Shown here piece by piece: positions 46,279 through 55,457 of a stretch of 64,000 bases of DNA. Source of the stretch: Rhinopithecimicrobium faecis (lineage in GTDB: Bacteria > Bacteroidota > Bacteroidia > Sphingobacteriales > Sphingobacteriaceae); NCBI GenBank assembly GCA_017942165.1, contig JAGKSB010000005.1, forward strand, positions 1 to 64,000, written 5' to 3'. Below the pieces are notes generated by a model. That model did no database searches and had not been told where the DNA came from. It saw only the letters and a list, made by a program, of their open reading frames with translations. The number at the start of each line of letters is the position of its first letter. The first letter of the stretch is position 1. The position numbers and the translations under genes were made by a program.

Positions 46279-46324
46279 GCGGATCCCCGGTATTCTCTTT
46301 TGAATACCTGTTAATATCGTATAG

Positions 46325-46353
46325 AGAGTCTCTTTTTAGAGACTCTTTTTTTA
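46325..46353 (+). terminator. Terminator after the M28 peptidase gene
   Basis: Stem AGAGTCTC / GAGACTCT with a 6-nt T-rich loop, then seven Ts. Confidence 0.88.
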
Positions 46354-46359
46354 TACGTT

Positions 46360-46800
46360 AAATAGCCACTTACTAACATAATGTGGAAAACGATGTTAGT
46401 AAGTGAAAACTAATATAATTAGTGAAAAAATGGATTTCTTAGCATGCTATATACCTATATTTTATAGCCATAAATAAAGCGATACTAATATTTTTATCGT
46501 CTTTTATAAGCTTCAATTTATGGTTACCAACAGTTTATCAACACAAATTGTGGAAAACTATCCAGCATAAAATAAGCCTTAAGTTATTAACATTCTTAGC
46601 GACCAACTAAATCGCTAGAATAAGCAACAATCTATAAGACAATATGTTATACTTAAATTAATAAACATTTTAATCCACAATAGTTATTAACAAATGGATA
46701 TTTATCCTGATAAACTGTAATATTCCTACGTTTAGAACAGCACATTTCAAGATATCGTTTCATGTGAAACGTTTAAATGTTAATAACCATAGGCTTAAAA
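46360..46800. other. Candidate replication origin (oriC-like region)
   Basis: AT-rich, gene-free gap. DnaA-box matches: perfect TTTTCCACA twice (as TGTGGAAAA, 46382-46390 and 46549-46557). One-mismatch forms are TTATCAACA (46535-46543), TAATCCACA (46671-46679) and TTATTAACA at 46584-46592, 46684-46692 and (reverse) 46778-46786. A near-perfect parS palindrome lies at 46756-46771. The highly transcribed rRNA, tuf and rpoBC operons to the left all point left, which fits a fork moving left from here. Not proven: no skew computed, and dnaA is not in the window. Confidence 0.45.
46756..46771. promoter_or_regulatory. parS-like centromere site
   Basis: CGTTTCATGTGAAACG matches the broadly conserved ParB site TGTTTCACGTGAAACA at 13 of 16 bases, and its 14-bp core at 13 of 14 (one central C to T). 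Confidence 0.55.
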
Positions 46801-46826
46801 GATAAACAGGGTATTTCTAAAATAAT

Positions 46827-46853
46827 AAAGCCTCCTCTATTAGAGCAGGCTTT
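46827..46853 (-). terminator. Terminator after the blaR1-like gene
   Basis: Stem AAAGCCT-CTCT / AGAG-AGGCTTT with one C/C mismatch and a 3-nt loop, followed on the minus strand by TTATTATTTT. Confidence 0.7.
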
Positions 46854-46861
46854 AAACACAA

Positions 46862-48058
46862 TTAGGATTTACTTTTACTCAGATTCAGTTTTATGGGCAA
46901 TAGATAGGCAACGCGTACTTTTCGTGCATTTTGTATGCCTGCTTTCCACTTATGGGGATACTTTTTAAGCAAAGCAATTGCTTCTTCACCGGTACGGTGA
47001 CCTAAATCATTGACGATTTCAAAGTTGCTCATAGAACCATCTTTCTCAACAACAAACTTCACCTCTATGGTACCATTTACGCTCGCAGCGATCATTTCAG
47101 CTGTCACATTGAAATTGGCACCTACAAATTTCATAAATTCACCCATACCTCCATGCGGCTGTGGAGGCCCCTCCACCGTCGTAAACAGTTCGTTGCCCAT
47201 TTCCTGAACCGGAGCAGAAGCTTGCTTCTTTGAAGAAGGCTTAGTTTCTTGGAATGCGACGGAGGAACCGAGGCATACTACGATCAGTGGGACAATAAGT
47301 CCATACTTCCATACGGAGGAAGTACCATTTCTTTCTTTAAATAACATCATAATTCTAGTTTTTAAATTGTTTTCACTAACAAATTCATTCATTAAAGTTG
47401 ACGGTGACACCTGCAGCGACTGCGCTAATAAAAGCGTGGCATAATCTTTCGGGTTCTCTGCTGCACAGTATCTGTCTACGAATAATTCATGCTGCAATTT
47501 TAAATCAGCAATCAGAAAAACTACACATGGATTAAACCAATTTATCGTACGTATGACTTCCATAAAAACTAAATCCCAAGAGTGATACTGTAACCTATGC
47601 ATAGCTTCATGTTTACAGATGGTATCTGACGCTTCACTGTGCTCACCAAGATTTATTTTATTAAAAAAAGAGTAAGCTACCGTTGAATGCTGCTGATTCA
47701 AAAGTCTGCGAACATGTAAAAAGCGTTTTACACTGCCAACTAAAGCAAATAAAAATCCGACACCATAGAGGGTTATCAGTAAGCTATTGAGATCTAAAGC
47801 GCTTTCAAATAGCGTGAATAAGGTACTATTGGGTAGCCTTCCTCCAATTATCACGGGCTCTAAAAGTGCTGTAAATAGGAGCGAGCTTGATACCTGCTGA
47901 ACATCTAATAGGCTTACAAGTGCCAATAAAAAGGCTATTGGAAAAATACTTAGCAAGAATACCCGATTCCACTGGAAGAATGTGAGGTCTTTCAGCCATA
48001 TGCTATAGCAAGCATAGCCTAATAAAGCATATACATTGGTTAATAAAATAATAAGCAT
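46862..48058 (-). CDS. BlaR1/MecR1-type M56 metalloprotease sensor with TonB-like C-terminus
   Basis: 398 aa. N-terminal transmembrane helices, then the zinc-protease motif HEAMH (150-154) and QHELFVDRYC, as in M56/BlaR1 signal transducers. A fifth membrane segment (about 270-290) leads to a periplasmic tail that ends in a TonB_C-like domain (NGTIEVKFVVEKDGS ... YLLPIKLNL). The penicillin-binding sensor of true BlaR1 is missing. Such proteins probably sense an unknown envelope signal and cleave the partner repressor. 2 bp after the BlaI-like gene. Confidence 0.85.
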   Translation of the reverse strand: MLIILLTNVYALLGYACYSIWLKDLTFFQWNRVFLLSIFPIAFLLALVSLLDVQQVSSSLLFTALLEPVIIGGRLPNSTLFTLFESALDLNSLLITLYGVGFLFALVGSVKRFLHVRRLLNQQHSTVAYSFFNKINLGEHSEASDTICKHEAMHRLQYHSWDLVFMEVIRTINWFNPCVVFLIADLKLQHELFVDRYCAAENPKDYATLLLAQSLQVSPSTLMNEFVSENNLKTRIMMLFKERNGTSSVWKYGLIVPLIVVCLGSSVAFQETKPSSKKQASAPVQEMGNELFTTVEGPPQPHGGMGEFMKFVGANFNVTAEMIAASVNGTIEVKFVVEKDGSMSNFEIVNDLGHRTGEEAIALLKKYPHKWKAGIQNARKVRVAYLLPIKLNLSKSKS

Positions 48059-48060
48059 AC

Positions 48061-48432
48061 CTAAGATTTTTGAGAACGAATTAATTTTAATAAGGCATCA
48101 ATTTCTGCAAGATCTAGCTGCTCTTTTTCAATAAAATAAGAAACTAAATCCTTTGGAGAACGTTGAAAATAGTTGTCCACTAATTTTTCTGTGACTAATT
48201 TTTTATACGTATCCTTCTGAACAACAGCCATATATTTATGACTCTTCCCATAGGATTTATGCATCAAAAAACCCTTGGTTTCTAAAATGCGAACAATAGT
48301 TGATACAGTGTTGTAAGCGGGTTTGGGTTCCGGTAATTGTGCGATAATGTCTTTGACAAATGCGCCACCTAGTGCCCAAATTTCATGCATGATCTCTTCT
48401 TCAGCTCGCGTTAATTCTTTAAGTTGGTCCAT
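48061..48432 (-). CDS. BlaI/MecI/CopY-family transcriptional repressor
   Basis: 123 aa. Winged-helix features typical of BlaI (LTRAEEEIMHEIWALGGAFV, NTVSTIVRILETKGFL) and a C-terminal dimerisation/cleavage region. The blaI-blaR1 order with a 2-bp gap indicates one operon. The 36-bp palindrome 39 bp upstream (48471-48506) is a likely self-operator. Confidence 0.93.
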   Translation of the reverse strand: MDQLKELTRAEEEIMHEIWALGGAFVKDIIAQLPEPKPAYNTVSTIVRILETKGFLMHKSYGKSHKYMAVVQKDTYKKLVTEKLVDNYFQRSPKDLVSYFIEKEQLDLAEIDALLKLIRSQKS

Positions 48433-48470
48433 AATTTAATAAGTTACAATCGATTGTTTATTAAACATAT

Positions 48471-48506
48471 AACTAATTATTTAGTTTTGAAACTAAATAA
48501 TTAGTT
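48471..48506. promoter_or_regulatory. Operator-like palindrome upstream of the blaI-like gene
   Basis: Perfect 17-bp arms around a 2-bp centre (left arm AACTAATTATTTAGTTT). Each arm itself holds a smaller ACTAATTA/TTAG motif. Size and location fit a BlaI-type dimer site. The remaining gap 48507-48774 shows only AT-rich sequence with no feature I can support. Confidence 0.65.
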
Positions 48507-48774
48507 TCAAAATATAAGCAACTGATAATCAGTGTTTTTATTTTTTATACACTTGACTTTTGTAATAGATTAAGCTATAAAATCACTTCATTATAAGTGA
48601 CTTAGCATATTTCGAAGCTATTGGCAGCCCAACATGGCTAAACCGCTGTTAAAACATGCTTATTAAGGAATAATTTTATCTTATAAATTTAAAAACAAAC
48701 ACTATTATTACAGTTTGATGGAAAACTATCGCCAAATAAATGCGTTATTTGCATAATAAAATCTTGTTCACTTT

Positions 48775-49914
48775 ATGAAAATAGGTATAGTATGTTACCC
48801 TACCTTCGGAGGTAGTGGCGTTGTTGCGACAGAACTGGGAAAGGCGCTTGCTGCTGTAGGGCATCAAATCCATTTTATTACCTACAGAAAACCAGCACGT
48901 CTAGATTTTTTCTCCGAAAATCTCTTTTATCATGAAGTGAGCATTTCGGAATATCCACTCTTTGATTTTCCGCCGTATGAATTAGCCTTAGCGAGTAAAC
49001 TTGTCGATGTTGTACGCTTTGAAAAGCTTGATGTATTGCATGTTCACTATGCGATCCCCCATGCTTCTGCAGCATTTATGGCAAAACAAATATTGAAAAC
49101 TTACGGTTTAGAAATTCCTGTAATCACGACCTTACATGGTACGGATATCACCTTAGTAGGTAAAGACAGAAGCTTCTCCCCTGTGGTAACATTTTCCATT
49201 AATCAATCCGATGGCGTTACCGCTGTATCGGAAAATCTTCGGGAGGAGACTTTAAAGCATTTTGATATTACACGGGATATTAAAGTAATTAATAATTTCA
49301 TCGACTTAGAGCGTTTTAGCTCACAGCCTAAAGGGCACTTTAAAAAGGCTATTGCACCAGATCAAGAACGAGTGTTAACGCATACCTCAAACTTTCGAAA
49401 AGTTAAAAACACTTTAGATGTTATCAGAATCTTCAAAAAGGTGAATGATGTGATGCCCTGTAAGCTGTTGATGGTCGGCGACGGCCCAGAGCGAAGTAAT
49501 GCCGAAGAGCTATCTCGTGAGTTAGGAATAGATAAAGATGTGCGCTTCTTGGGAAAACAGGATGCTATTGAAGAAATATTATCCGTTTCGGATTTATTTC
49601 TGATGCCTTCGAGTTCGGAAAGTTTTGGCTTAGCAGCGCTGGAAGCGATGGCCTGCAAGGTTCCAGTAATCTCTTCCAACACCGGGGGGCTCCCAGAATT
49701 AAATGTCAATGGTGTAACAGGCTTCCTGTCAGCGGTGGGCGATGTGGATGAAATGGCAAAAAATGCGATTTATATCCTGGAGGATTGCGAGCGTTTGCAG
49801 CGATTTAAGGATGCAGCACTAGCCCATGCGAAAAATTTCCAATTAAGTAATATCATGCCACTATATGAAGATTATTATAAAGAAGTGATAAATAATGTAA
49901 AAAACTCGCATTAA
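48775..49914 (+). CDS. bshA: N-acetyl-alpha-D-glucosaminyl L-malate synthase (bacillithiol pathway)
   Basis: 379 aa, GT4 glycosyltransferase with GT-B fold. N-terminus [20 protein letters not shown] is diagnostic of BshA; also [21 protein letters not shown] and the nucleotide-sugar site [16 protein letters not shown] with the E-x7-E motif. First committed step of bacillithiol (thiol redox buffer) synthesis, joining GlcNAc and malate. bshB/bshC are not in the window. Confidence 0.96.
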   Translation: MKIGIVCYPTFGGSGVVATELGKALAAVGHQIHFITYRKPARLDFFSENLFYHEVSISEYPLFDFPPYELALASKLVDVVRFEKLDVLHVHYAIPHASAAFMAKQILKTYGLEIPVITTLHGTDITLVGKDRSFSPVVTFSINQSDGVTAVSENLREETLKHFDITRDIKVINNFIDLERFSSQPKGHFKKAIAPDQERVLTHTSNFRKVKNTLDVIRIFKKVNDVMPCKLLMVGDGPERSNAEELSRELGIDKDVRFLGKQDAIEEILSVSDLFLMPSSSESFGLAALEAMACKVPVISSNTGGLPELNVNGVTGFLSAVGDVDEMAKNAIYILEDCERLQRFKDAALAHAKNFQLSNIMPLYEDYYKEVINNVKNSH

Positions 49915-49948
49915 TTGAAAATTGCTTCAGTAGGTTAAAAAAAAATTT

Positions 49949-49976
49949 TATCTTTGACCTTTGGAAAATTTCCAAA
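49949..49976 (+). promoter_or_regulatory. pyrH promoter -7 box and start-site palindrome
   Basis: TATCTTTG (49949-49956) is followed 3 nt later by the palindrome TTTGGAAA-A-TTTCCAAA (49960-49976), which overlaps the predicted transcription start. It could be an operator or a 5'-end hairpin. -33 box not clear. Confidence 0.55.
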
Positions 49977-49985
49977 AAAACTGTT

Positions 49986-50690
49986 ATGAAATACAAACGT
50001 ATCTTACTTAAACTTAGCGGCGAATCCTTAATGGGTGAGCAGAGCTATGGAATCGACATTCATCGTGTAGCACAATATGCGAGAGACATTAAAGAAATTC
50101 ATGCCCAAGGCTTAGAAATTGCTATCGTCATCGGCGGTGGGAATATCTATAGAGGCCTTTCAGCTGAGAAATCAGGCATGGATCGTGTACAAGCGGATTA
50201 TATGGGGATGCTGGCGACAGTAATCAACAGTATGGCTTTACAAGATGCGTTAGAAAAAGTAGGCTTAAAAACACGTTTATTAACAGCGATTAAAATGGAG
50301 CAAATCTGTGAGCCATTTATCCGTAGACGTGCCGTACGCCACCTTGAAAAAGGACGTATTGTAATTTTCGGTGCTGGAACAGGAAACCCTTACTTCACGA
50401 CAGATACGGCAGCTTCTTTACGTGCTATTGAAATTAATGCCGATGCGGTATTGAAAGGTACACGTGTAGATGGTATCTATACCGCTGATCCAGAAAAGAA
50501 TCCTTCAGCGACACGCTACGAGGAAATCTCTTTCCAAGAAGTTTATGAAAAAGGATTGAATGTGATGGATATGACTGCCTTCACACTTTGCCAAGAGAAT
50601 AATCTTCCAATTATAGTATTTGATATGAACAAACAAGGTAATCTGAAAAGATTGGCCGAAGGTGAAGATATCGGTACCATAGTTCGATAA
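49986..50690 (+). CDS. pyrH: UMP kinase
   Basis: 234 aa. Amino acid kinase fold: [27 protein letters not shown]-like [16 protein letters not shown]. Phosphorylates UMP to UDP. Sits before frr (30 bp), a widespread order (often tsf-pyrH-frr). Confidence 0.98.
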   Translation: MKYKRILLKLSGESLMGEQSYGIDIHRVAQYARDIKEIHAQGLEIAIVIGGGNIYRGLSAEKSGMDRVQADYMGMLATVINSMALQDALEKVGLKTRLLTAIKMEQICEPFIRRRAVRHLEKGRIVIFGAGTGNPYFTTDTAASLRAIEINADAVLKGTRVDGIYTADPEKNPSATRYEEISFQEVYEKGLNVMDMTAFTLCQENNLPIIVFDMNKQGNLKRLAEGEDIGTIVR

Positions 50691-50720
50691 TTTAAAATTG
50701 TAATTAAGATATATTAAGAT

Positions 50721-51284
50721 ATGAACGAATTTGTTTCACTTCAACTTGATGAATGTAAAGAGGGCATGGAAAGAGCGTTAAACCGCACTGAGTCCGAACT
50801 TACAAAAATCCGTGCTGGAAAAGCGAACCCATCGATGTTAGATGGAATCTTCGTAGACTACTATGGCTCGGCTACGCCTTTAGCACAAGTAAGTAATGTC
50901 AATACGACGGATGCACGTACCCTTGTTATTCAACCTTGGGAGAAAAACTTAATCTCAGCGATTGAGAAAGCTATTATCGATTCTAACATCGGTCTGAACC
51001 CACAAAATGACGGTATTGTAATACGTTTAGTGGTACCAGCACTTACCGAAGAAAGAAGAAGAGACCTCGTTAAGAAAGCAAAAGAAGAAACTGAAAAAGG
51101 TCGTATTGCGATTCGTAATATTCGTAAAGATTCTAATGAGTCATTGAAGAAGTTAAAAAATGATGGCGCTTCAGAAGATGAGATCAAAGTAGGCGAAGCT
51201 GAAGTACAGAAAATTACGGATGCCTATATTGTGAAAATAGATCATTTAGCAGAATTAAAAGAAAAAGATATTATGACCGTTTAA
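50721..51284 (+). CDS. frr: Ribosome recycling factor
   Basis: 187 aa. Conserved IRAGKANPSMLDGIFVDYYG, then QNDGIVIRLVVPALTEERR and RRDLVKKAK. Splits post-termination ribosomes with EF-G. Followed by a strong terminator. Confidence 0.98.
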   Translation: MNEFVSLQLDECKEGMERALNRTESELTKIRAGKANPSMLDGIFVDYYGSATPLAQVSNVNTTDARTLVIQPWEKNLISAIEKAIIDSNIGLNPQNDGIVIRLVVPALTEERRRDLVKKAKEETEKGRIAIRNIRKDSNESLKKLKNDGASEDEIKVGEAEVQKITDAYIVKIDHLAELKEKDIMTV

Positions 51285-51300
51285 GGTTATTTAGTACTTT

Positions 51301-51334
51301 AAAAGGCTATAACAAACGTTATAGCCTTTTTTTT
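51301..51334 (+). terminator. Terminator after pyrH-frr
   Basis: A 13-bp perfect stem AAAAGGCTATAAC / GTTATAGCCTTTT with a 4-nt loop and T8. Confidence 0.93.
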
Positions 51335-51399
51335 GTGCCTATTCCCATTGTAAATATTATTCTGTAAATTGCTTTACTAACAGACCAATTATACAAGTT

Positions 51400-52377
51400 A
51401 TGAATCAATCTCGTAGAAACTTTTTAAAACAAGCAGGATTGGGAATTACGGCCACTTATTTAAGTCAGTCGCTATTTTCATGTACCTCCCCCACAGCTGC
51501 CAGCAACTCCCCTTTTGCAAATGTAGGTATACAGCTCTACTCCCTTCGGGATCAGCTTGCAAAAGATCCTAAAGGAACACTTCAAGCGGTGGCAAAGACA
51601 GGTTTCAAACATGTGGAAACTTTCGGTGTGGACCTCAGCAAAAATGAATTCTGGGGCGTGACCATTGCGGATTTAAAAAAACTATTATCCGATAACAACC
51701 TCCAATCTCATTCGGGGCACTATGACTTAACAGGCTACTTAAGCAAAGACCCCAAAGCTGCCGATAGCATCGCGCGCTACATTGAAGTAGCAAAGACCCT
51801 AGGGCAGCAGTATATAATCGCTCCTGTGCCTCCTATGGGTAATTTAAACGGGCTAACATCTAGCGACTATCAACAGTATGCGGATTTATTAAATAAAGCA
51901 GGAGAGCAAACAAAAGCTGCAGGTATAAAAATAGGGTATCACAATCACTTTTGGGAGTTCCGAGATTTCCCTAATGGCACAAAAGGATTAGATATCCTAC
52001 TCGCTTTCACGGAACCTGATCTGGTGGATTTTGAATTGGATTTATATTGGGTAGAAAAGGCAGGATTGAACCCCTTAACGTATTTTGAAAAGTATCCCGG
52101 CCGCTTTAGCATGTGGCATCTAAAGGATATGGACAAGAATTTTGTTACGCCTATTATTGGAAAAGAATTCGATGGAAAACCATTTCCCGATCTTATGAAA
52201 GAAATAAAATATACTGAAGTAGGTACCGGGGCCATAGATTTCAAATCCATTAGCACAGGAGAAAAACAAGCAGGTTTAAAATTTGCCTTTGTAGAGCAAG
52301 ACGATATTTATAAGGATCCTTTCCAAAGTATTAAGGAAAGTTACGATTATGTACAGAAAAACTTAGTTAAAGCTTAA
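51400..52377 (+). CDS. Sugar phosphate isomerase/epimerase-family TIM-barrel protein with Tat signal
   Basis: 325 aa. N-terminus NQSRRNFLKQAG is a twin-arginine (Tat) signal, followed by SLFSC, a possible lipobox. Body matches the xylose isomerase-like (AP endonuclease 2) barrel: VGIQLYSLRDQL, HSGHYDLTGY, GYHNHFWEF, VDFELDLYWVEKAG and MWHLKDMDK supply the metal-ligand His/Glu/Asp. Probably an exported sugar isomerase or epimerase; substrate unknown. Confidence 0.85.
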   Translation: MNQSRRNFLKQAGLGITATYLSQSLFSCTSPTAASNSPFANVGIQLYSLRDQLAKDPKGTLQAVAKTGFKHVETFGVDLSKNEFWGVTIADLKKLLSDNNLQSHSGHYDLTGYLSKDPKAADSIARYIEVAKTLGQQYIIAPVPPMGNLNGLTSSDYQQYADLLNKAGEQTKAAGIKIGYHNHFWEFRDFPNGTKGLDILLAFTEPDLVDFELDLYWVEKAGLNPLTYFEKYPGRFSMWHLKDMDKNFVTPIIGKEFDGKPFPDLMKEIKYTEVGTGAIDFKSISTGEKQAGLKFAFVEQDDIYKDPFQSIKESYDYVQKNLVKA

Positions 52378-52402
52378 CATACAAGCCTACACTTAAAAGC
52401 AT

Positions 52403-52438
52403 AAAAAAATGTGCTGATTAAAATCAACACATTTTTTT
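52403..52438. terminator. Bidirectional terminator between two convergent genes
   Basis: ATGTG-TGATT / AATCA-CACAT with one mismatch, A7 on the left and T7 on the right; serves the convergent Tat-signal gene and purE. Confidence 0.85.
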
Positions 52439-52465
52439 ATGCTTTATAATAAGATAAAGAGCACC

Positions 52466-52978
52466 TTAGAAAGTCATCTGCTCGACTTCCGTAGCCGTCT
52501 CTTCCACTTTCGCTGCTAAATCCGCTTTGAAAGCAATTAGGTTCGCTGTCGTTTGTGCATCTGAAGTCCCTAATATCTGCGCCGCAAGAATTCCAGCATT
52601 CTTCGCTGCATTTAAAGCGACCGTAGCAACAGGAATCCCATTAGGCATTTGAAGAATAGAAAGTACTGAGTCCCAACCGTCGATGGAGTTCGAGGATTTC
52701 ACAGGAACACCAATCACCGGAAGATGTGTGATGGAGGCCACCATTCCAGGTAGATGCGCAGCACCACCGGCACCAGCAATAATAACTTTAATACCTCTAT
52801 CCGCAGCCGTTTTAGCATAGTCAAACATACGTTGTGGTGTACGGTGTGCCGAAACAATCGTTACTTCAAAGGGAACTTCTAATGTCTTTAATACATCAAC
52901 CGCATCTTGCATCACTGGAAGGTCAGACTTACTGCCCATAATAATGCCTACAAGGGGTTTTGTGGATACAGAACTCAT
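52466..52978 (-). CDS. purE: 5-(carboxyamino)imidazole ribonucleotide mutase (class I PurE)
   Basis: 170 aa. [25 protein letters not shown] and [12 protein letters not shown] are class I PurE motifs. Isomerises N5-CAIR to CAIR in purine synthesis. Directly behind purK (5 bp), which makes its substrate. Confidence 0.97.
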   Translation of the reverse strand: MSSVSTKPLVGIIMGSKSDLPVMQDAVDVLKTLEVPFEVTIVSAHRTPQRMFDYAKTAADRGIKVIIAGAGGAAHLPGMVASITHLPVIGVPVKSSNSIDGWDSVLSILQMPNGIPVATVALNAAKNAGILAAQILGTSDAQTTANLIAFKADLAAKVEETATEVEQMTF

Positions 52979-52983
52979 ATATG

Positions 52984-54144
52984 TTAAGCTTTAACTTTTA
53001 AAATTTCTTGTACTTTACGGGCATTGTTAATTGCCAATTCACGGTCGTCATTGATAATACAGATATGTCCCATCTTACGGAAAGGCTTGGTAATTTTCTT
53101 ACCATATAGGTGTAAGTAAACCCCTTCCATACCAAGAATCTCTTCTATACCTTCATACTTTGCTAAACCTTCATAGCCTACTTCCCCCAAAAGGTTGATC
53201 ATAACCGCATTGCTACGGCAGCGTGTATCACCTAAAGGTAAGTTGAAAATGGCACGTAGATGCTGTGCAAATTGAGATACATAGTTCCCTTCAATCGACT
53301 GATGTCCGGAGTTATGAGGTCTTGGCGCTAATTCATTGACTAGAATCTCCCCTTCCTTGGTTAAGAACATTTCCACAGCTAGTATACCAACAATCTGCAG
53401 GTCATCTGCTATTTTCTTCGCTAACTCTTCCGCTTGCTGTTGGATTTCAAATCCGTAGGTAGAAGGAGCAATCAGAAACTCAACTAAATTAGCTTCTGGA
53501 TTAAATTCCATTTCAACCATCGGGAAAGTAGAAATATCACCGCGATCGTTACGCGCAACAATTACTGCGATCTCCTTTTCAAAATCTACCCATTCTTCGA
53601 TTAAACTAGGCTCCTCAAAGGCTGTTTCTAAATCCGCAATACTACTTATTTTCTTCACCCCTTTACCATCGTAACCATCTTTACGTAATTTCTGTATAAA
53701 AGGAATTTTTATTGTGGAATTCTCCATGTTTTCCTTCGAAGAAATCAGCTGAAAAGCAGATGTCGGAATGTTATTCTGCTTAAAGAAATGTTTCTGTAAA
53801 CCCTTATCCTGAATTAAGCGAATAATGCGGGATTGTGGATATACAAGAACTCCTTCTTCTTCCAATTTCTCTAAGGCATCGACATTTACCTTTTCAATCT
53901 CTATGGTTAGCATATCAAGATCTTTACCGAAGTTGTAAACGGTCTCAAAATCTCCCAACGAGCCACATTCAAAATGGTTACATAGCTTGCGACATGGCGC
54001 ATTCTTGTCAGGGTCTAAAATATGTATATTAACATTGTAATTAATGGCTTCCTGAATCAGCATTCTGCCTAATTGACCACCCCCAAGGATACCCAATTTC
54101 ATATCACCATAAAAATCTTTTGCCATCTGTTTTTTTTCTATCAT
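52984..54144 (-). CDS. purK: 5-(carboxyamino)imidazole ribonucleotide synthase (PurK)
   Basis: 386 aa, ATP-grasp. [12 protein letters not shown] near residue 17, [24 protein letters not shown]. Start kept at 54144, 3 bp past nuoB, although ATGs at codons 7 and 15 would also give a normal PurK. Third gene of an unusual nuoA-nuoB-purK-purE operon. Confidence 0.96.
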   Translation of the reverse strand: MIEKKQMAKDFYGDMKLGILGGGQLGRMLIQEAINYNVNIHILDPDKNAPCRKLCNHFECGSLGDFETVYNFGKDLDMLTIEIEKVNVDALEKLEEEGVLVYPQSRIIRLIQDKGLQKHFFKQNNIPTSAFQLISSKENMENSTIKIPFIQKLRKDGYDGKGVKKISSIADLETAFEEPSLIEEWVDFEKEIAVIVARNDRGDISTFPMVEMEFNPEANLVEFLIAPSTYGFEIQQQAEELAKKIADDLQIVGILAVEMFLTKEGEILVNELAPRPHNSGHQSIEGNYVSQFAQHLRAIFNLPLGDTRCRSNAVMINLLGEVGYEGLAKYEGIEEILGMEGVYLHLYGKKITKPFRKMGHICIINDDRELAINNARKVQEILKVKA

Positions 54145-54147
54145 TTT

Positions 54148-54651
54148 TTAAGCTTCCTGTGGAAATAATTGATCCCCCAAGATGCTTTCTGTTTCTATTT
54201 TCTTTTGTAATTCTAAGAACGCTCCAATAAGAGCTTCGGGACGTGGAGGACAACCCTGTACATAGACATCTACAGGAATAATCTTATCTACTCCTTTTAC
54301 GACATGGTAGCCATGCTGCCAGTAAGGACCTCCGCAGTTTGAACATGAACCCATGGAAATAACATACTTTGGCTCCGGCATCTGTTCGTATAAAATACGG
54401 ATTCTTTCAGCCATTTTAAAGGTCACTGTCCCAGCAATAATCATCACATCAGACTGACGTGGTGAAGGGCGCGGGAAGATGCCAAAGCGATCTAAATCAT
54501 AAGTAGATGCCATCGCGCCCATCATTTCAATGGCGCAACAAGCAATACCAAAACTGACTGGCCACATAGAGGATAAACGTGCCCAATTTAACAAATCGTC
54601 AATTTTAGCAATGACAACTCCATTCGTCTGTAATTGACTTTCTAAACTCAT
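54148..54651 (-). CDS. nuoB: NADH-quinone oxidoreductase subunit B
   Basis: 167 aa. Four cysteine ligands of cluster N2 are present: the CC pair in IACCAIEMM, Cys in MGSCSNCGG and Cys in [10 protein letters not shown]. Inner-membrane complex I, hydrophilic-arm side. 2 bp after nuoA. The genes nuoC-nuoN do not follow; purK and purE do. Confidence 0.97.
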   Translation of the reverse strand: MSLESQLQTNGVVIAKIDDLLNWARLSSMWPVSFGIACCAIEMMGAMASTYDLDRFGIFPRPSPRQSDVMIIAGTVTFKMAERIRILYEQMPEPKYVISMGSCSNCGGPYWQHGYHVVKGVDKIIPVDVYVQGCPPRPEALIGAFLELQKKIETESILGDQLFPQEA

Positions 54652-54653
54652 AC

Positions 54654-55259
54654 CTATTTTATCGATTTATTAAATCTTGGTTTATAGCCCGTAGCTACCT
54701 TCTTTTCAGCTAACACTCCAGCGGCTCCCTCCTGCTCCGGGGCATCTGTCACCGTTGGCGCAGGCTCCTGGAAATCGCGCACTTTATAGGAAGCTTCATT
54801 GATGGCAGCATAAGCCGTAGTAGGGATACTACGCGTTAAGCTAGGAATCCGATGCGTAGGCTTAACCCACTCTAGATCCCCTTTTTTCCAAACGAATACC
54901 AATCCTAGTATTAAGACTGCTAAGAAGAGTCCCATTTCTACAAGGGTAAATATTCCCCAGCGAGGGTCAGCAGCGATTAAATCCGCTTGACCAAATACCG
55001 TGGCCCAAGGGAAGATAAATATCAACTCCACATCAAACAGTAAAAACACTAAGGCTATTACATAGAAGCGGGGGTTAAACTGGACCCATGATGATCCTAC
55101 AGGAATCTCACCACATTCGTAGGTACTATTTTTTATGGGATTAGGTTTGTTTGGGGCGATTAATTTCCCCATAAAGATTGTAATGGACACCAAAATAATT
55201 CCTACCAATACGATGATAAGTATTTTGCCGTATTCCGAAAGTTGTGCGGGGTCGTCCAT
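54654..55259 (-). CDS. nuoA: NADH-quinone oxidoreductase subunit A with C-terminal extension
   Basis: 201 aa, longer than the usual 120-150 aa. Three transmembrane helices with the conserved [20 protein letters not shown] and [12 protein letters not shown]. The last roughly 65 residues (Pro/Glu/Ala-rich, from HRIPSLTRS on) form an extra tail of unknown role. Start ATG at 55259 lies 4 nt after a TAACTTTG box. Confidence 0.95.
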   Translation of the reverse strand: MDDPAQLSEYGKILIIVLVGIILVSITIFMGKLIAPNKPNPIKNSTYECGEIPVGSSWVQFNPRFYVIALVFLLFDVELIFIFPWATVFGQADLIAADPRWGIFTLVEMGLFLAVLILGLVFVWKKGDLEWVKPTHRIPSLTRSIPTTAYAAINEASYKVRDFQEPAPTVTDAPEQEGAAGVLAEKKVATGYKPRFNKSIK

Positions 55260-55263
55260 AGTA

Positions 55264-55271
55264 CAAAGTTA
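55264..55271 (-). promoter_or_regulatory. -7 box directly before the nuoA ATG
   Basis: Minus-strand TAACTTTG followed after 4 nt (TACT) by ATG. Would place the transcription start at or near the start codon. No -33 TTTG at 19 nt. Confidence 0.4.
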
Positions 55272-55399
55272 GTAAATAATTAAATCATCGACTGAATATT
55301 TTCTAAAAATAGCGATAATCTACTTATTATTTTACAGTATCTACTTTATTTTGCGAGGCTCCTTCTAAGGCTGTTTATTAGCGAAGAGGAAGATTCCAT

Positions 55400-55435
55400 A
55401 AAAAAAGGCAGCTATTACTTCGTAATAGCTGCCTT
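55400..55435 (-). terminator. Terminator after ffh
   Basis: A 14-bp stem AAGGCAGCTATTAC / GTAATAGCTGCCTT with a 3-nt loop and T7 on the minus strand. The gap between it and nuoA (55260-55400) shows nothing else. Confidence 0.93.
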
Positions 55436-55457
55436 GTATATCGGTGTTCGTAAAAAA

